From assembly GCA_947581855.1 (NCBI GenBank), contig CANPVZ010000016.1, positions 1 to 64,000 of the forward strand: a stretch of DNA of 64,000 bases, read 5' to 3'. The stretch comes from an uncultured Phocaeicola sp. (lineage in GTDB: Bacteria; Bacteroidota; Bacteroidia; Bacteroidales; Bacteroidaceae). The notes under the pieces are model-generated. The model worked only from the letters and a program-made list of their open reading frames with translations. It was not told the DNA's origin and searched no databases. A program made the position numbers and the translations under genes. Below, piece by piece: positions 19,388-27,783 of this stretch. How positions within the stretch are numbered: position 1 is the stretch's first letter; the number at the start of each line of letters is the position of its first letter.

Positions 19388-20539
19388 ATGAAACTAATGA
19401 ACTGTAAATTACTATCATTATTATGTATTGTGTTGTTTATTGCTTGTAAATCTCGTCCTGTGGTGCAGGTGATAAATGAGGGGAACGTAGCAACAGATTC
19501 GATTCTGTTATGCAGGCAAGATTCAACAATTATTATAAATATAGGAGATAGATTGGATCCGGCTCCTTTATCGTCACAGATTTATGCGGGTGAAGATAAT
19601 GAAACATATGTCATGTTGGAGGAGAATAAGTTACATTTATTTAATCTTTCGACAGGAACACAATATGATACGTTAAGTTTAAAGGGATGCGGAAAACTGA
19701 ATAGTTACTCGGGTTTCCTTTATACGAAGGATACTATATTTGTATATAATTATAAACAAAAAGTTGTCTACTGCTTAGATTCGGCACTGAATATTGTAGA
19801 TTCCTGGGATGTCCGAGAAAGATGCAAAGCGAAATATCCTCTCGATCCGGAGGCTTTGACCTTGTCTCCCATATTATACTTCAATGGAAATATTGTGCTT
19901 TCCGGTAGCGGACTGGGATCACCAGACGATGCTACCCCGGAGAACCGTCCGATAAGTTGCTGTATAAATGTATCAACCGGCGGAATTATATATGGTAGTG
20001 CTTATCCGGAGCAATATGTTCAGGGGGATTTTGGTGGGGTATATTTTAACTCTATCTATCAAACTGTGGATAAGAGAGGCAACTATATTTATAGTTTCCC
20101 TGCGGATCATTCGGTTTATTTCTATCGTCCGGATTTATCAAAGTATGAGAAGGTTTATATGGGAAGCCGCTATGTTAGCAAGATTGAATCTTCCGGTTCC
20201 AATTCTCTAGATTTATTTAAGGATAAATCCTTACGAATCAGATATTACATTAGCCAGCCTTCGTATGCAAATATTGTGTATGATAAGTTTCGGGATTTAT
20301 ATTATCGGATTGTAGAACACCCGTTTATGGGTCAATGGGAATCCGGTCAAAATTTCAGTAAGCCATTTTCTATTATTGTGATGGATGGTGATAAAAGAAT
20401 TGTTACGGAAACTCCCATAATTAAAGATTATGCTCAGTTGAATTTAGGTAATGTGCATGTATCTAAAGCGGGACTTTTAATACAAAAGAATTGTTCGGAT
20501 GAAAACAGAATAGAGTTTATTGTTTATAAAATGAATTGA
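19388..20539 (+). CDS. DUF4221-family beta-propeller-like lipoprotein (second copy)
   Basis: A 383-residue lipoprotein (lipobox LFIAC after a hydrophobic segment). It has repeated strand-rich blades (ETYVMLEENKLHLFNLSTGT, DTIFVYNYKQKVVYCLD, GNYIYSFPADHSVYFYRP) like the protein at 15241, but with low direct identity. DUF4221 proteins are envelope lipoproteins of unknown function. It directly precedes the decayed thioredoxin-like gene at 20541, repeating the order DUF4221 then thioredoxin-like seen at 15241-16871. Confidence 0.7.
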   Translation: MKLMNCKLLSLLCIVLFIACKSRPVVQVINEGNVATDSILLCRQDSTIIINIGDRLDPAPLSSQIYAGEDNETYVMLEENKLHLFNLSTGTQYDTLSLKGCGKLNSYSGFLYTKDTIFVYNYKQKVVYCLDSALNIVDSWDVRERCKAKYPLDPEALTLSPILYFNGNIVLSGSGLGSPDDATPENRPISCCINVSTGGIIYGSAYPEQYVQGDFGGVYFNSIYQTVDKRGNYIYSFPADHSVYFYRPDLSKYEKVYMGSRYVSKIESSGSNSLDLFKDKSLRIRYYISQPSYANIVYDKFRDLYYRIVEHPFMGQWESGQNFSKPFSIIVMDGDKRIVTETPIIKDYAQLNLGNVHVSKAGLLIQKNCSDENRIEFIVYKMN

Positions 20540-20540
20540 G

Positions 20541-20728
20541 GTGAATAGATTAAAGATTATTTTGGTGTTAATGGCTGGAATTTTGTTTTTTTCTTGTGAA
20601 AAGCAAAATACTACAACAAAAGAAATGGTGAATTGGAGAATGGATGTATTATAAAAGCCGAATATCAATCGCCGTATGCGGAGAATCTTTTTAAGAAATT
20701 GGAATGGGAGATGAATGATGAAGAATGA
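20541..20728 (+). pseudogene. Internally deleted remnant of the thioredoxin-like lipoprotein
   Basis: A GTG at 20541 begins a signal peptide with lipobox (RLKIILVLMAGILFFSC) and about 15 more residues. The frame then stops at TAA, but another frame continues as GCIIKAEYQSPYAENLFKKL to TGA at 20726-20728. That tail matches the C terminus of the 16416 product (DRIEFQSPGNSALKRLKK). The signal peptide and the tail of a thioredoxin-like gene are therefore joined, with the CxxC core deleted and the frame shifted. The tail still overlaps the next start, preserving the old operon layout. Confidence 0.7.
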
Positions 20729-21869
20729 TTTGTACGTTTATATAATAGCTTTGTTAAGCTGTATGGCTTGCCATTCCAAGCGGATGGTGAAAGAAGAAAA
20801 CCGCTGGAATCTTGCTGTGGTAATGGAATCTGAAAAAGCCACTACTTTGGAGGAGCTGGCTGATTCGGTTGTGTATATTCCTTTGGAAACAAGCGATTCG
20901 TGTCTGTTGTCGAATGGGGCTTATTTGTTATATGCCGACAGTTGTGATATTTTTGTGAGGTCGAACAATTGTCTTTTCCATTTCGATGCGAACGGGCATT
21001 ATTTAAATAAAATAGGGAAAAAAGGCATGGCTCCGGGTGAGTATGCAAGGTTGCAATCCGTTTGTGTAGATAAAGAAAATCGCCGGCTTTTTTACTTTAC
21101 GGGGAATAACAAAGGGCAATATTGGGGATATACCGGTGAATTCCAGAAGGAAATAAATTTGCAGTGTGAGGGAAAAACGTTTTCGCAGTGTATTACGTCA
21201 GGACATCATATCGTGGCGGAACAGCGTGAATATACGGATAAGGGATTAAAAACAAGTATTGTTTTTTTCGATATGGATGGGAATTTTCTTCAGGAGATTC
21301 CTTTAAAACAAGATGACAAGGTGGTGGATATAAGTATGCAAACCGTACCACTTATATATGCCTTTGGAGATGAAATAAAATACAAGGATACGTACAGCAC
21401 GGATCTGTTGTCTTTTGAAGATAAATCGGGCCGGACGGAATGGATATTTGATTTAGGTGAGTATGAGCCGTCCCGGGAATATCTGGAGGATATGAGAAAA
21501 CGGGAAACATTGATGCGTGAGATGGTTCAGCTGGTTGATATAAAAGAGAGCCTGTCACATTTCTTCTTGTTATTAGTGCATGATTATCGGTTAAGAGGGG
21601 TTGTGCTGGATAAAGAGTCGGGACTTCTGATTTATAGTAAGGAAATGAATATGCCTCAGAAAGGAGGTGGCATGGAGTCTGAAGAAATCGAGGGCTGCCG
21701 TTTTTGGCCTTCATTTACCGATAAATCTCATGTTGTGTATGGTTTGGCAGCAGTGTCGTCTCTACCGGAAGGAGGGTTTCGGGCTATAACTCGTCATGCG
21801 CTTAATCACTTCCCGCTTACCGAAGAGTCGAATCCGGTTGTTGTGAAAGTGATTTTGAAGGAAAAATGA
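20715..21869 (+). CDS. Six-bladed beta-propeller lipoprotein (PF17170-like)
   Basis: A 384-residue lipoprotein (lipobox LSCMAC). The motif LADSVVYIPLETSDSCLLS and the strand repeats (DIFVRSNNCLFHFDANGHYL, GEYARLQSVCVDKENRRLFY) are typical of the six-bladed propeller family of Bacteroidetes (DUF5128/PF17170). Probably an envelope protein of unknown ligand. It starts inside the end of the thioredoxin-like remnant and ends four bases into a short remnant at 21866 (ATGA overlap), the same coupling as DUF4221 and thioredoxin-like at 16416. Confidence 0.8.
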   Translation: MMKNDLYVYIIALLSCMACHSKRMVKEENRWNLAVVMESEKATTLEELADSVVYIPLETSDSCLLSNGAYLLYADSCDIFVRSNNCLFHFDANGHYLNKIGKKGMAPGEYARLQSVCVDKENRRLFYFTGNNKGQYWGYTGEFQKEINLQCEGKTFSQCITSGHHIVAEQREYTDKGLKTSIVFFDMDGNFLQEIPLKQDDKVVDISMQTVPLIYAFGDEIKYKDTYSTDLLSFEDKSGRTEWIFDLGEYEPSREYLEDMRKRETLMREMVQLVDIKESLSHFFLLLVHDYRLRGVVLDKESGLLIYSKEMNMPQKGGGMESEEIEGCRFWPSFTDKSHVVYGLAAVSSLPEGGFRAITRHALNHFPLTEESNPVVVKVILKEK

Positions 21870-21943
21870 GGCTTTTCTGTCTGTTGTTGGTAATTGCGCT
21901 GTTTGGTATATGTGGTAGTAAATTGGTCGTAAATTATAATTGA
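21866..21943 (+). pseudogene. Signal-peptide stub, probable truncated thioredoxin-like lipoprotein
   Basis: A 25-codon frame (MRLFCLLLVIALFGICGSK, then a few residues) overlaps the stop of the propeller gene by four bases. It has the position and hydrophobic leader expected of the thioredoxin-like lipoprotein that follows a propeller gene elsewhere in the locus, but the rest is lost. It would be too short to be functional. It is the last plus-strand element before the convergent DUF1593 gene. Confidence 0.45.
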
Positions 21944-21981
21944 ATAATAAATGGAAACAATGTATGGCCGAGAAGTCAGAA

Positions 21982-23286
21982 TCATTCTTGAGACGATCGG
22001 TTTCCCGGTACTTTCAGCCAGTTCCATCTTTTCTCCCAATCTGTTAAGACAGCCTCTCTCCATTTTTCCGTAGTCTTGAAACCTTGCCACCTACCTTTAA
22101 ACAGGTTGGGGTCCGATTTGTCGGTGTACCAGTTGTCGCCTAATTTATAAGAAGACGCGATGTGTTTGCCCGGCCACTGTTTTCCCACAACGAATGCGCC
22201 GGACAACCCGTTCAATTCTTTTATGTCGGATGTAATTTCATATGACAAAGATTCAGGAGCTTTGGGAGAATAGTTCACTCCGTAAATTCCGTTTCCTAAA
22301 TAATAACCATCCCAGTTTTGCTTGGCGATAGTGAAAACAAAGCATTTGGTTCCGACTTCTTTCTTGATTTCAGGCCCTTTGAAGCGAAATTCCATCACGG
22401 CATAGACCGGAACGGTATCTTTGAGAGTCGTATTTCTTGTAAAAATGATTCTCGGGCTTTCAGTCATTTTCTCAAAACTTCCTCCCCACGACTCTTTTGT
22501 AGGGTCTTCAGGATTACCATCCATCATGTATAAAAGAGAAGGCGTATCACCCATTTTTACAAAGCCGTCATAATAGTTTTTAAAATCCTTTCCCAGATTA
22601 CCTGCCCCAAGGATGCATTTATCATAATACATTGTGTTGAACTTATCCGTTTTCTTGCTGTCATGAATAAAGCCGCGATAAGATGCGTTGTTTTCGATGA
22701 TCCAAAGGTTAGGAAAATTCTCGGCAATATAAGCATACGCGTTAACGCTCCATTTTTTATTAGGCCCTCCAATCCAATAAACACGAATGTTCGACTGGAT
22801 ATCGGGTGCGTCATGAAGAGCCTGGGCTATATCCTCTATGCCTCCCCATACAAGAACCCATAAAGGATCGCTACATTTCTTACGGGCACATTTCACAATC
22901 CAGTCAGAACCTTCCGTAGGCTTTTCGTATCCCCAAATGGGAGCGTTTCCCCTTCTTCCTTGTTTGCACAATGCTCTCAGCTCATTGGGAGTCTTCAGAG
23001 TCTTTACATGCTCTTTAAGTTTTGGATAATCTTTTTCGTATAAGTCGATCATCCGCAAAATTTCTTCTTTCGAACCATTGCCAAAAGATGGGGAAGAGAC
23101 GAGTCCTTCGATATCGAACATTTCGTTGTACATCAACAGATGTGCCATTGACTGGTTATCATCGGCATCCGTACCGCCAATATCTGTACTGATTAATATC
23201 CGGGGCTTCTTGGGTATCGGATTTTGAGCGTTTATGCTGAATGCTACGAAAAAAATGATGATAAGAATTAAAGTTGATCTTTTCAT
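21982..23286 (-). CDS. Secreted DUF1593/nucleoside hydrolase-like protein
   Basis: A 434-residue protein with a signal peptide (IIIFFVAFSINAQ). The N-terminal domain has the Asp-rich motif of the nucleoside hydrolase fold, RILISTDIGGTDADDNQS (about residues 29-46), then DIEGLVSSPSFGNGS and LWVLVWGGIEDIAQAL, matching the DUF1593 family. The C-terminal part (about 300-434) is beta-rich. DUF1593 proteins are often found with plant polysaccharide genes; here the PUL is about 12 kb away and no direct link can be shown. The gene is convergent with the envelope locus and looks monocistronic. Confidence 0.8.
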   Translation of the reverse strand: MKRSTLILIIIFFVAFSINAQNPIPKKPRILISTDIGGTDADDNQSMAHLLMYNEMFDIEGLVSSPSFGNGSKEEILRMIDLYEKDYPKLKEHVKTLKTPNELRALCKQGRRGNAPIWGYEKPTEGSDWIVKCARKKCSDPLWVLVWGGIEDIAQALHDAPDIQSNIRVYWIGGPNKKWSVNAYAYIAENFPNLWIIENNASYRGFIHDSKKTDKFNTMYYDKCILGAGNLGKDFKNYYDGFVKMGDTPSLLYMMDGNPEDPTKESWGGSFEKMTESPRIIFTRNTTLKDTVPVYAVMEFRFKGPEIKKEVGTKCFVFTIAKQNWDGYYLGNGIYGVNYSPKAPESLSYEITSDIKELNGLSGAFVVGKQWPGKHIASSYKLGDNWYTDKSDPNLFKGRWQGFKTTEKWREAVLTDWEKRWNWLKVPGNRSSQE

Positions 23287-23560
23287 AATGTTCGATATAT
23301 ATTATTCCTTTCATAAAATAAGATAGTAGCCATCAAAATATTAAATTTATAGTATGCAATAAATAATATTTGGAATGATTACTACTCTCTTTTTCGAAGT
23401 GTAAAGTTACAGAGATTTATTGGATGGAAGATAATTTTTACAAAAGATTTTTATTCATAGGGGGAAAACTATACTTGCAAGCAAAGAAAACACTCATGAA
23501 AACCGGAACAAAGCCAAACAAAAGGAGTGTCTCATCTTCCATTTAGTAGGCTGATGATTA
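23287..23560. other. Intergenic region, no supported gene
   Basis: AT-rich region upstream of the DUF1593 gene; it probably holds that gene's promoter. I see no other structure or coding signal in it. Confidence 0.5.
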
Positions 23561-23809
23561 TTAAATTTCTGTTAGGTATCGTTTGTATAATTCTTCTAAG
23601 CTGTAGCTTAGAGTGGTTGTTTCGGATAAGAAGAAACGCATTTCTTGCTAAAATTTGTCATCCTCTGCTACTTTTTGTATAGGAGTAAGTATGTATTTAT
23701 ACAAATTCCTTATGAATTTATGTTTCCGATTTTCCGGAATGTCTAATGAGGCATGGAGTGAAGCCATTTCCTGAATTTTAGACTGGTAAAAAAGAAAAGC
23801 GTTAACTGC
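23561..23809 (-). pseudogene. Coding-like remnant downstream of the tRNA
   Basis: On the minus strand, after a TAA, an 83-codon stretch reads AVNAFLFYQSKIQEMASLHA, then PENRKHKFIRNLYKYILTPI and QKVAEDDKF, has a TAG (23648-23650), and continues in the same frame as TTLSYSLEELYKRYLTEI to TAA. The charged, helical composition across both parts is unlike the surrounding AT-rich DNA. No start codon is present, and it overlaps the tRNA terminator, so it is probably the dead 3' end of a gene. Family not recognised. Confidence 0.3.
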
Positions 23810-23835
23810 TTATTTTTTGTGCAATTAACGCCTTT
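23787..23835 (-). terminator. Terminator downstream of the tRNA gene
   Basis: On the minus strand GCGTTAA and TTAACGC form a stem around an A-rich loop, followed by TTTTCTTTTTT. It begins about 10 bp beyond the 3' end of the tRNA. Confidence 0.7.
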
Positions 23836-23843
23836 CTTTGTTG

Positions 23844-23917
23844 TGGACCAGCCTGGGCTTGAACCAGGGACCTCCAGATTATGAGTCTGTTGCTCTAACC
23901 AACTGAGCTACAAGTCC
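23844..23917 (-). tRNA. tRNA with CAU anticodon (Met, or Ile2)
   Basis: A 74-base cloverleaf on the minus strand: acceptor GGACTTG with CTGGTCC, D arm GCTC/GAGC, anticodon loop CTCATAA with anticodon CAT, and T arm CCTGG-TTCAAGC-CCAGG. CCA is not encoded. Positions 6-67 (T-T) and 27-43 (A-G) do not pair. CAU may be elongator Met or lysidine-modified Ile2; the sequence alone does not let me decide. A perfect -7 element lies about 26 bp upstream. Confidence 0.93.
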
Positions 23918-23942
23918 GGGAAATTCTTTTCGATTCCGTCTG

Positions 23943-23950
23943 CAAAAGTA
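23943..23950 (-). promoter_or_regulatory. -7 element of the tRNA gene
   Basis: TACTTTTG on the minus strand is a perfect match to the Bacteroides TAnnTTTG element, 26 bp upstream of the tRNA 5' end. Confidence 0.6.
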
Positions 23951-23991
23951 GAATGTTTTATTGAAATATGCAAGAATTTGAGATAAAATTG

Positions 23992-23999
23992 TATTTTTG
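23992..23999 (+). promoter_or_regulatory. -7 element upstream of the HAD gene
   Basis: TATTTTTG matches TAnnTTTG, 28 bp before the ATG at 24028. No clear -33 TTTG is present at the usual distance. Confidence 0.45.
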
Positions 24000-24027
24000 C
24001 AAGCGAATTTAAGGTAGGAGTTACTGA

Positions 24028-24642
24028 ATGAAGAAGACAATTAGGAACTTTATTTTTGATTGGGGTGGTGTGTTAGTCGATGTTGACAAGAAACGTTCCA
24101 TAGAAGCTTTCAAGCAATTAGGGCTGGTGCAGGCCGATCAATGGATTGGTAACTATAAGCAGTCCGGTGTGTTTGCGGAATTGGAGCGGGGCGAGATTTC
24201 TGCAGAAGTTTTTTGCCGTAGAATTCGCCATATGGCTCAGGAGACTATGACCGACCAACAGATTATAGAGGCGTGGAATGCAATGTTGGGAGAGGTGCTT
24301 CCGTGGAAACTGGAAATGCTTTTATCTCTTCGCAAACGTTATTTGGTGTATCTTTTAAGTAACACGAACGCGATTCATTGGGATGTGGCCTGCAAACGTC
24401 TGTTCAGGTATCGGGGGTTTGATGTAAACGATTTCTTTGAGGAGATTTATCTCTCTTTCCAAATGCATCTGGCAAAACCTTCGAGAGAAATTTTCCAGGC
24501 GACCCTGAATTGTGCCGGTTTATTGCCGGGCGAAACGATGCTGATAGATGATTCGCTCGCTAACTGCGAGGCGGCGGAAGCATTAGGCATACAGGTATAT
24601 TGTCCGAAACCTGGTGAAGACTGGCGTCATTTGTTTGAATAA
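24028..24642 (+). CDS. HAD-superfamily (subfamily IA) phosphatase
   Basis: A 204-residue cytoplasmic hydrolase. Motif I is FIFDWGGVLVDVD near residue 10, where the second Asp of DxD is replaced by Gly, as in many YihX-like members. Motif II is VYLLSNTNAIHW, the motif III lysine lies in LAKPSREIF, and motif IV is MLIDDSLANCEAAE. The cap is the small helical type (residues about 15-85). The substrate is probably a phosphorylated metabolite and cannot be read from sequence. It is 6 bp from the ribF start on the same strand, so it may help with the FMN/sugar-phosphate pool, though this is only context. Confidence 0.88.
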   Translation: MKKTIRNFIFDWGGVLVDVDKKRSIEAFKQLGLVQADQWIGNYKQSGVFAELERGEISAEVFCRRIRHMAQETMTDQQIIEAWNAMLGEVLPWKLEMLLSLRKRYLVYLLSNTNAIHWDVACKRLFRYRGFDVNDFFEEIYLSFQMHLAKPSREIFQATLNCAGLLPGETMLIDDSLANCEAAEALGIQVYCPKPGEDWRHLFE

Positions 24643-24648
24643 TGAGGA

Positions 24649-25566
24649 ATGTGTGTTATGGAAACAGTAAAACCATGTGTGGCTACGATCGGTTTCTTCG
24701 ATGGAGTACATCGGGGACATCGCTTTTTGATAGAACAGGTAAAAGAGCTGGCTGCCGAACGGAAGCTGTCGTCCACCCTTATTACTTTTCCTGTACATCC
24801 GCGTAAAGTTATGCAAGCTGATTATCAGCCGAAGTTGCTTTCTACTCCTGAAGAGAAAGAGGAATTGCTTTTGCAGGCGGGGGCAGATCGTTGCGTAATA
24901 CTTCCGTTTACTCATGAACTGTCGCGACTTTCGGCATACGAATTTATGCGGGATGTGTTACAAAAACAATTGAACGTGCGTATTCTCGTAATAGGTTATG
25001 ACCATCGTTTCGGGCATAATAGGAGTGAAGGATTCGAAGATTACTGTCGTTATGGTGAAGAAATAGGAATGGAAGTGGTGAAAGCTCGGGCTTATGTCGC
25101 GAATGGAGTAAATATCAGCTCTTCCGTTATCCGTGCTTTTCTGAGCGAAGGAGAAATCCATCTGGCGAATAAATGTTTGGGATACCGCTATTTTTTGGAA
25201 GGAACCATTGTGGATGGTTATAAAGTGGGGCGTACAATAGGATTTCCTACGGCTAATCTTTCCGTTTCGAATCCGGATAAATTAATTCCTGCAAATGGTG
25301 TATATGCTGTAAAAGTGCATCTTGAGGGACATGAATATAAAGGAATGTTGAACATTGGTCATCGTCCTACGTTGGATAATGGAGCGCAACGGAGCATCGA
25401 GGTGCATATTCTACATTTTTCATCCGATATATATCAAAAAACGATGCGTATTGAGTTTGTCGATCGTATACGCGATGAAAAGAAGTTTCGCCGGGTGGAA
25501 GAGCTGGTAGCGCAACTAGGTCGGGATGCTGAATTGGTCGACCGCTTATTAGCATGTGAATCGTAA
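24649..25566 (+). CDS. ribF: Bifunctional riboflavin kinase/FAD synthetase
   Basis: Makes FMN from riboflavin and then FAD from FMN. The 305-residue product has an N-terminal nucleotidyltransferase domain (ATIGFFDGVHRGHRFLIEQV with the HxGH-like site, then VIGYDHRFGHNRSEGFE and ISSSVIRAFLSEGEI) and a C-terminal riboflavin kinase domain (GTIVDGYKVGRTIGFPTANL, MLNIGHRPTLDN, EFVDRIRDEKKF). Length and domain order match bacterial RibF. ATG codons at 24649 and 24658 are both plausible starts; the second gives the more usual N terminus. It lies 6 bp after the HAD gene and 21 bp before the CPBP protease, suggesting an operon. Confidence 0.96.
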   Translation: MCVMETVKPCVATIGFFDGVHRGHRFLIEQVKELAAERKLSSTLITFPVHPRKVMQADYQPKLLSTPEEKEELLLQAGADRCVILPFTHELSRLSAYEFMRDVLQKQLNVRILVIGYDHRFGHNRSEGFEDYCRYGEEIGMEVVKARAYVANGVNISSSVIRAFLSEGEIHLANKCLGYRYFLEGTIVDGYKVGRTIGFPTANLSVSNPDKLIPANGVYAVKVHLEGHEYKGMLNIGHRPTLDNGAQRSIEVHILHFSSDIYQKTMRIEFVDRIRDEKKFRRVEELVAQLGRDAELVDRLLACES

Positions 25567-25587
25567 TTTATAAAGGAGAAAACTTTT

Positions 25588-26346
25588 ATGAAGAAGGCTA
25601 TTATTTTATCGCTGATTTTTTACGGATACCAATTTCTGGTTTCTTTGTTGTTCGTTATGCTGAATGTTATCCGGAAAGATCCTGATCCGATGTCATTGGG
25701 AGCTAATGCACTGAGCCTTTCTTCTTTGATTCCGGGTTTGATGATAGTGGGACATCTTATCTATTGTAGGGATGTGAAATTCGGATGGAAATCTTTCTTT
25801 GAAGTTCCTTTGCGTTATTTGCTACTTTGTGTGCCGTTGGTTCTTTCGGCCATGTTTTTTCTGAATGTGGTGAACGATTTGCTTGATTTGCCTAATTGGG
25901 GCGAAGCTGCATTCGATATGATGAGCCGGAATGTGTTTGGTATTATTGCAATGGTTATTGTGGCTCCATTTGCAGAAGAACTTTTGTTTCGCGGCGCTAT
26001 CGAAGGTCATTTCCTGAAACAAGGAAAAAGCCCGGCTTTTGCCATTGTTGTGTCCTCCCTGTTTTTTGCTGTTGTACACGGAAATCCAGCACAGATACCT
26101 TTTGCCTTTTTGATAGGCATGCTGTTGGGCTGGCTCTATTATCGCACGGGAAGTATTATTCCCGGAGCGTTTTGTCATTTTATCAATAACGGCATTGCTG
26201 TAGCATCCATGATTTTTGCTCCGAATGGAAAGACGGCGGATATGGTAGGGGAGGTTCATGTAATAGTGCTTCTGGTTATTTCGTTAGTAATATTTGGTAT
26301 GAGTTTTTTCTATGCGAAAAAACATTTTCCTAGACGTTTTGATTAG
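25588..26346 (+). CDS. CPBP-family intramembrane glutamic/metallo-protease
   Basis: A 252-residue protein with about seven to eight transmembrane segments. The CPBP (CAAX-like) motifs are present: EELLFRGAIEGHF (EExxxR, about residue 130), FAVVHGNPAQIPFAF and GAFCHFINNGIA. In bacteria these enzymes process or mature membrane-associated peptides and some act in bacteriocin self-immunity, but no peptide gene is next to it here. It follows ribF by 21 bp, so it may be co-transcribed with it. Function in this organism unknown. Confidence 0.88.
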   Translation: MKKAIILSLIFYGYQFLVSLLFVMLNVIRKDPDPMSLGANALSLSSLIPGLMIVGHLIYCRDVKFGWKSFFEVPLRYLLLCVPLVLSAMFFLNVVNDLLDLPNWGEAAFDMMSRNVFGIIAMVIVAPFAEELLFRGAIEGHFLKQGKSPAFAIVVSSLFFAVVHGNPAQIPFAFLIGMLLGWLYYRTGSIIPGAFCHFINNGIAVASMIFAPNGKTADMVGEVHVIVLLVISLVIFGMSFFYAKKHFPRRFD

Positions 26347-26774
26347 CTTCCGCTTTTGAGTTTCTGTGTTCCTTTTTGGAGTGCTTTTCTATCGCTAAAT
26401 TCTCCAGGATAAGATTGGAATACGGTGGCTTACAATAATGTATAGCAACCAGTGGGATGAAATTCTACAAAATGCGGTTAGAGTAATTGTATATAAGTAA
26501 GGAAGTAGGCCTAATGGAGAAGTAGATGGGTATTGTAAATGTGTAATCTCAACTGTGCCGGACGAGGCGATCTGTTACTGAAATCTTTTCGGTTCGTTTG
26601 AAGAAGGCATTAGAAGTTCTTCTGTTGCTTTTAAGGTAAGGTGAATTCTTATAGTCCTTTAGTTAAGTGTGCTTTGGCTATTTGAATGGTTCGTTTGAAT
26701 CCTTTTAAAAGTGTGGTAATGATTCTGTTTATCGGTATGAAGAAGAAAGGCTGTTCAAAAACAACGAAGACCGA
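26347..26774. other. Intergenic region between convergent genes
   Basis: About 430 bp between the CPBP gene and the end of the metallopeptidase gene. I see no open frame with coding character, no strong hairpin and no repeat. Confidence 0.5.
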
Positions 26775-27479
26775 TTAAAATGAAGGATTGAATTTTCGCA
26801 GTTCATTTCGTAAACTGTGTGCTTTCCCATCGGTGAGCTTGTCCAGTAATGTCCAAAAGTGTTTTCCGTGATTCATCTCTTTGGTGTGTGCCAGTTCGTG
26901 GAGCATTACATAATCTATTAAATGCACAGGTAATAATAGCAAGAAGTAAGAGAGATTGATGTTTCTACTGCCGGAACAGCTCCCCCACCGCCCTTTGCTT
27001 GAATTGATTTTCAAATGGTTGTATGGCAGATTGTGCTTTTCCGATAATGCCTGTAAACGAGGGGGAAGAATCTTTTTTGCCTGTTTGCGTAATCCTTCTT
27101 CTATTACTTTATGCAACCACTCTTGTAATTGTTGGTCGGCAAATGAAATATGGGGTGGGCAGATAATTTGCATTTCCCCTGTACGCCATCGAGCCATAAA
27201 TTCCTCTTTTTCTCCTTTGATAAGGGATAGCTTGAAAAGAGGGGCATCGATACGGAACTGAAAGTCTATGAGTTTTTGTTCTATTTTTTCCTGGCTTTTC
27301 TTTAAGGAGTCCCGGAAACGTTCCAAAGCTTGCTTCACTTCGGGTGAAGAAGTGTAGGGAGGCGCTGTGATAAGAATGCCTGCCGGTTGGGGCCGTAAAA
27401 TAATGTGGCGTGCCCGTGGGTTAATTCGTATGTGAATAATGCCCAGTTCTTTATCGATAAACTCGTTCTCTTTCAGCAT
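26775..27479 (-). CDS. YgjP-like (SprT-type) zinc metallopeptidase
   Basis: Predicted zinc-dependent peptidase of the YgjP/DUF45 (M48) family. Start chosen at 27479 (MLKENEFIDKELGIIHI), giving 234 residues; an upstream ATG at 27569 is in frame but a perfect -7 element (27487-27494) lies between the two, so the longer start is unlikely. The active site is MLHELAHTKEMNHGKHFW (HExxH plus a third His). The N-terminal half has the strand-rich YgjP features (IRINPRARHIILRPQPAGIL, ITAPPYTSSPEVKQAL) and KGRWGSCSGSRNINLSYFLL. Substrate unknown. It is divergent from the hybrid kinase at 27831. Confidence 0.88.
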   Translation of the reverse strand: MLKENEFIDKELGIIHIRINPRARHIILRPQPAGILITAPPYTSSPEVKQALERFRDSLKKSQEKIEQKLIDFQFRIDAPLFKLSLIKGEKEEFMARWRTGEMQIICPPHISFADQQLQEWLHKVIEEGLRKQAKKILPPRLQALSEKHNLPYNHLKINSSKGRWGSCSGSRNINLSYFLLLLPVHLIDYVMLHELAHTKEMNHGKHFWTLLDKLTDGKAHSLRNELRKFNPSF

Positions 27480-27486
27480 GATGGTG

Positions 27487-27494
27487 CAAAGATA
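27487..27494 (-). promoter_or_regulatory. -7 element of the YgjP-like gene
   Basis: TATCTTTG on the minus strand, a perfect TAnnTTTG, ending 8 bp before the start codon at 27479. It implies a very short leader and supports that start. Confidence 0.55.
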
Positions 27495-27660
27495 AAAAAT
27501 AAGAAAGCTTTGTTGCAACTTTCCCGAATCTAATTTCCGTCTAATAAAAGTGTATTTTTTTAGATTCATGAGTGAACAAAAATGATTGCAGAGTGTTATT
27601 TGAATAGATTAAGAACTTAAGTAACTTCATAAACTCTCTCTAATATTCTAAATTCTGATG

Positions 27661-27688
27661 AGGCCCCTCTGTGAAGAGCGGCCTTTTT
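27661..27688 (+). terminator. Terminator-like hairpin between divergent genes
   Basis: AGGCC-C-CTCT / AGAG-C-GGCCT with loop GTGA, followed by TTTTT. It reads on the plus strand, yet no plus-strand gene ends upstream. It may end a small RNA or attenuate the kinase transcript. Confidence 0.55.
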
Positions 27689-27783
27689 CACAATGTATTT
27701 TATAAAATATTCGTAGAGCCTAAATATTATTGAACCAGATTCTTTTTAACTTTCTGCTTTCTGTTTTTTGAAACTATATTATC

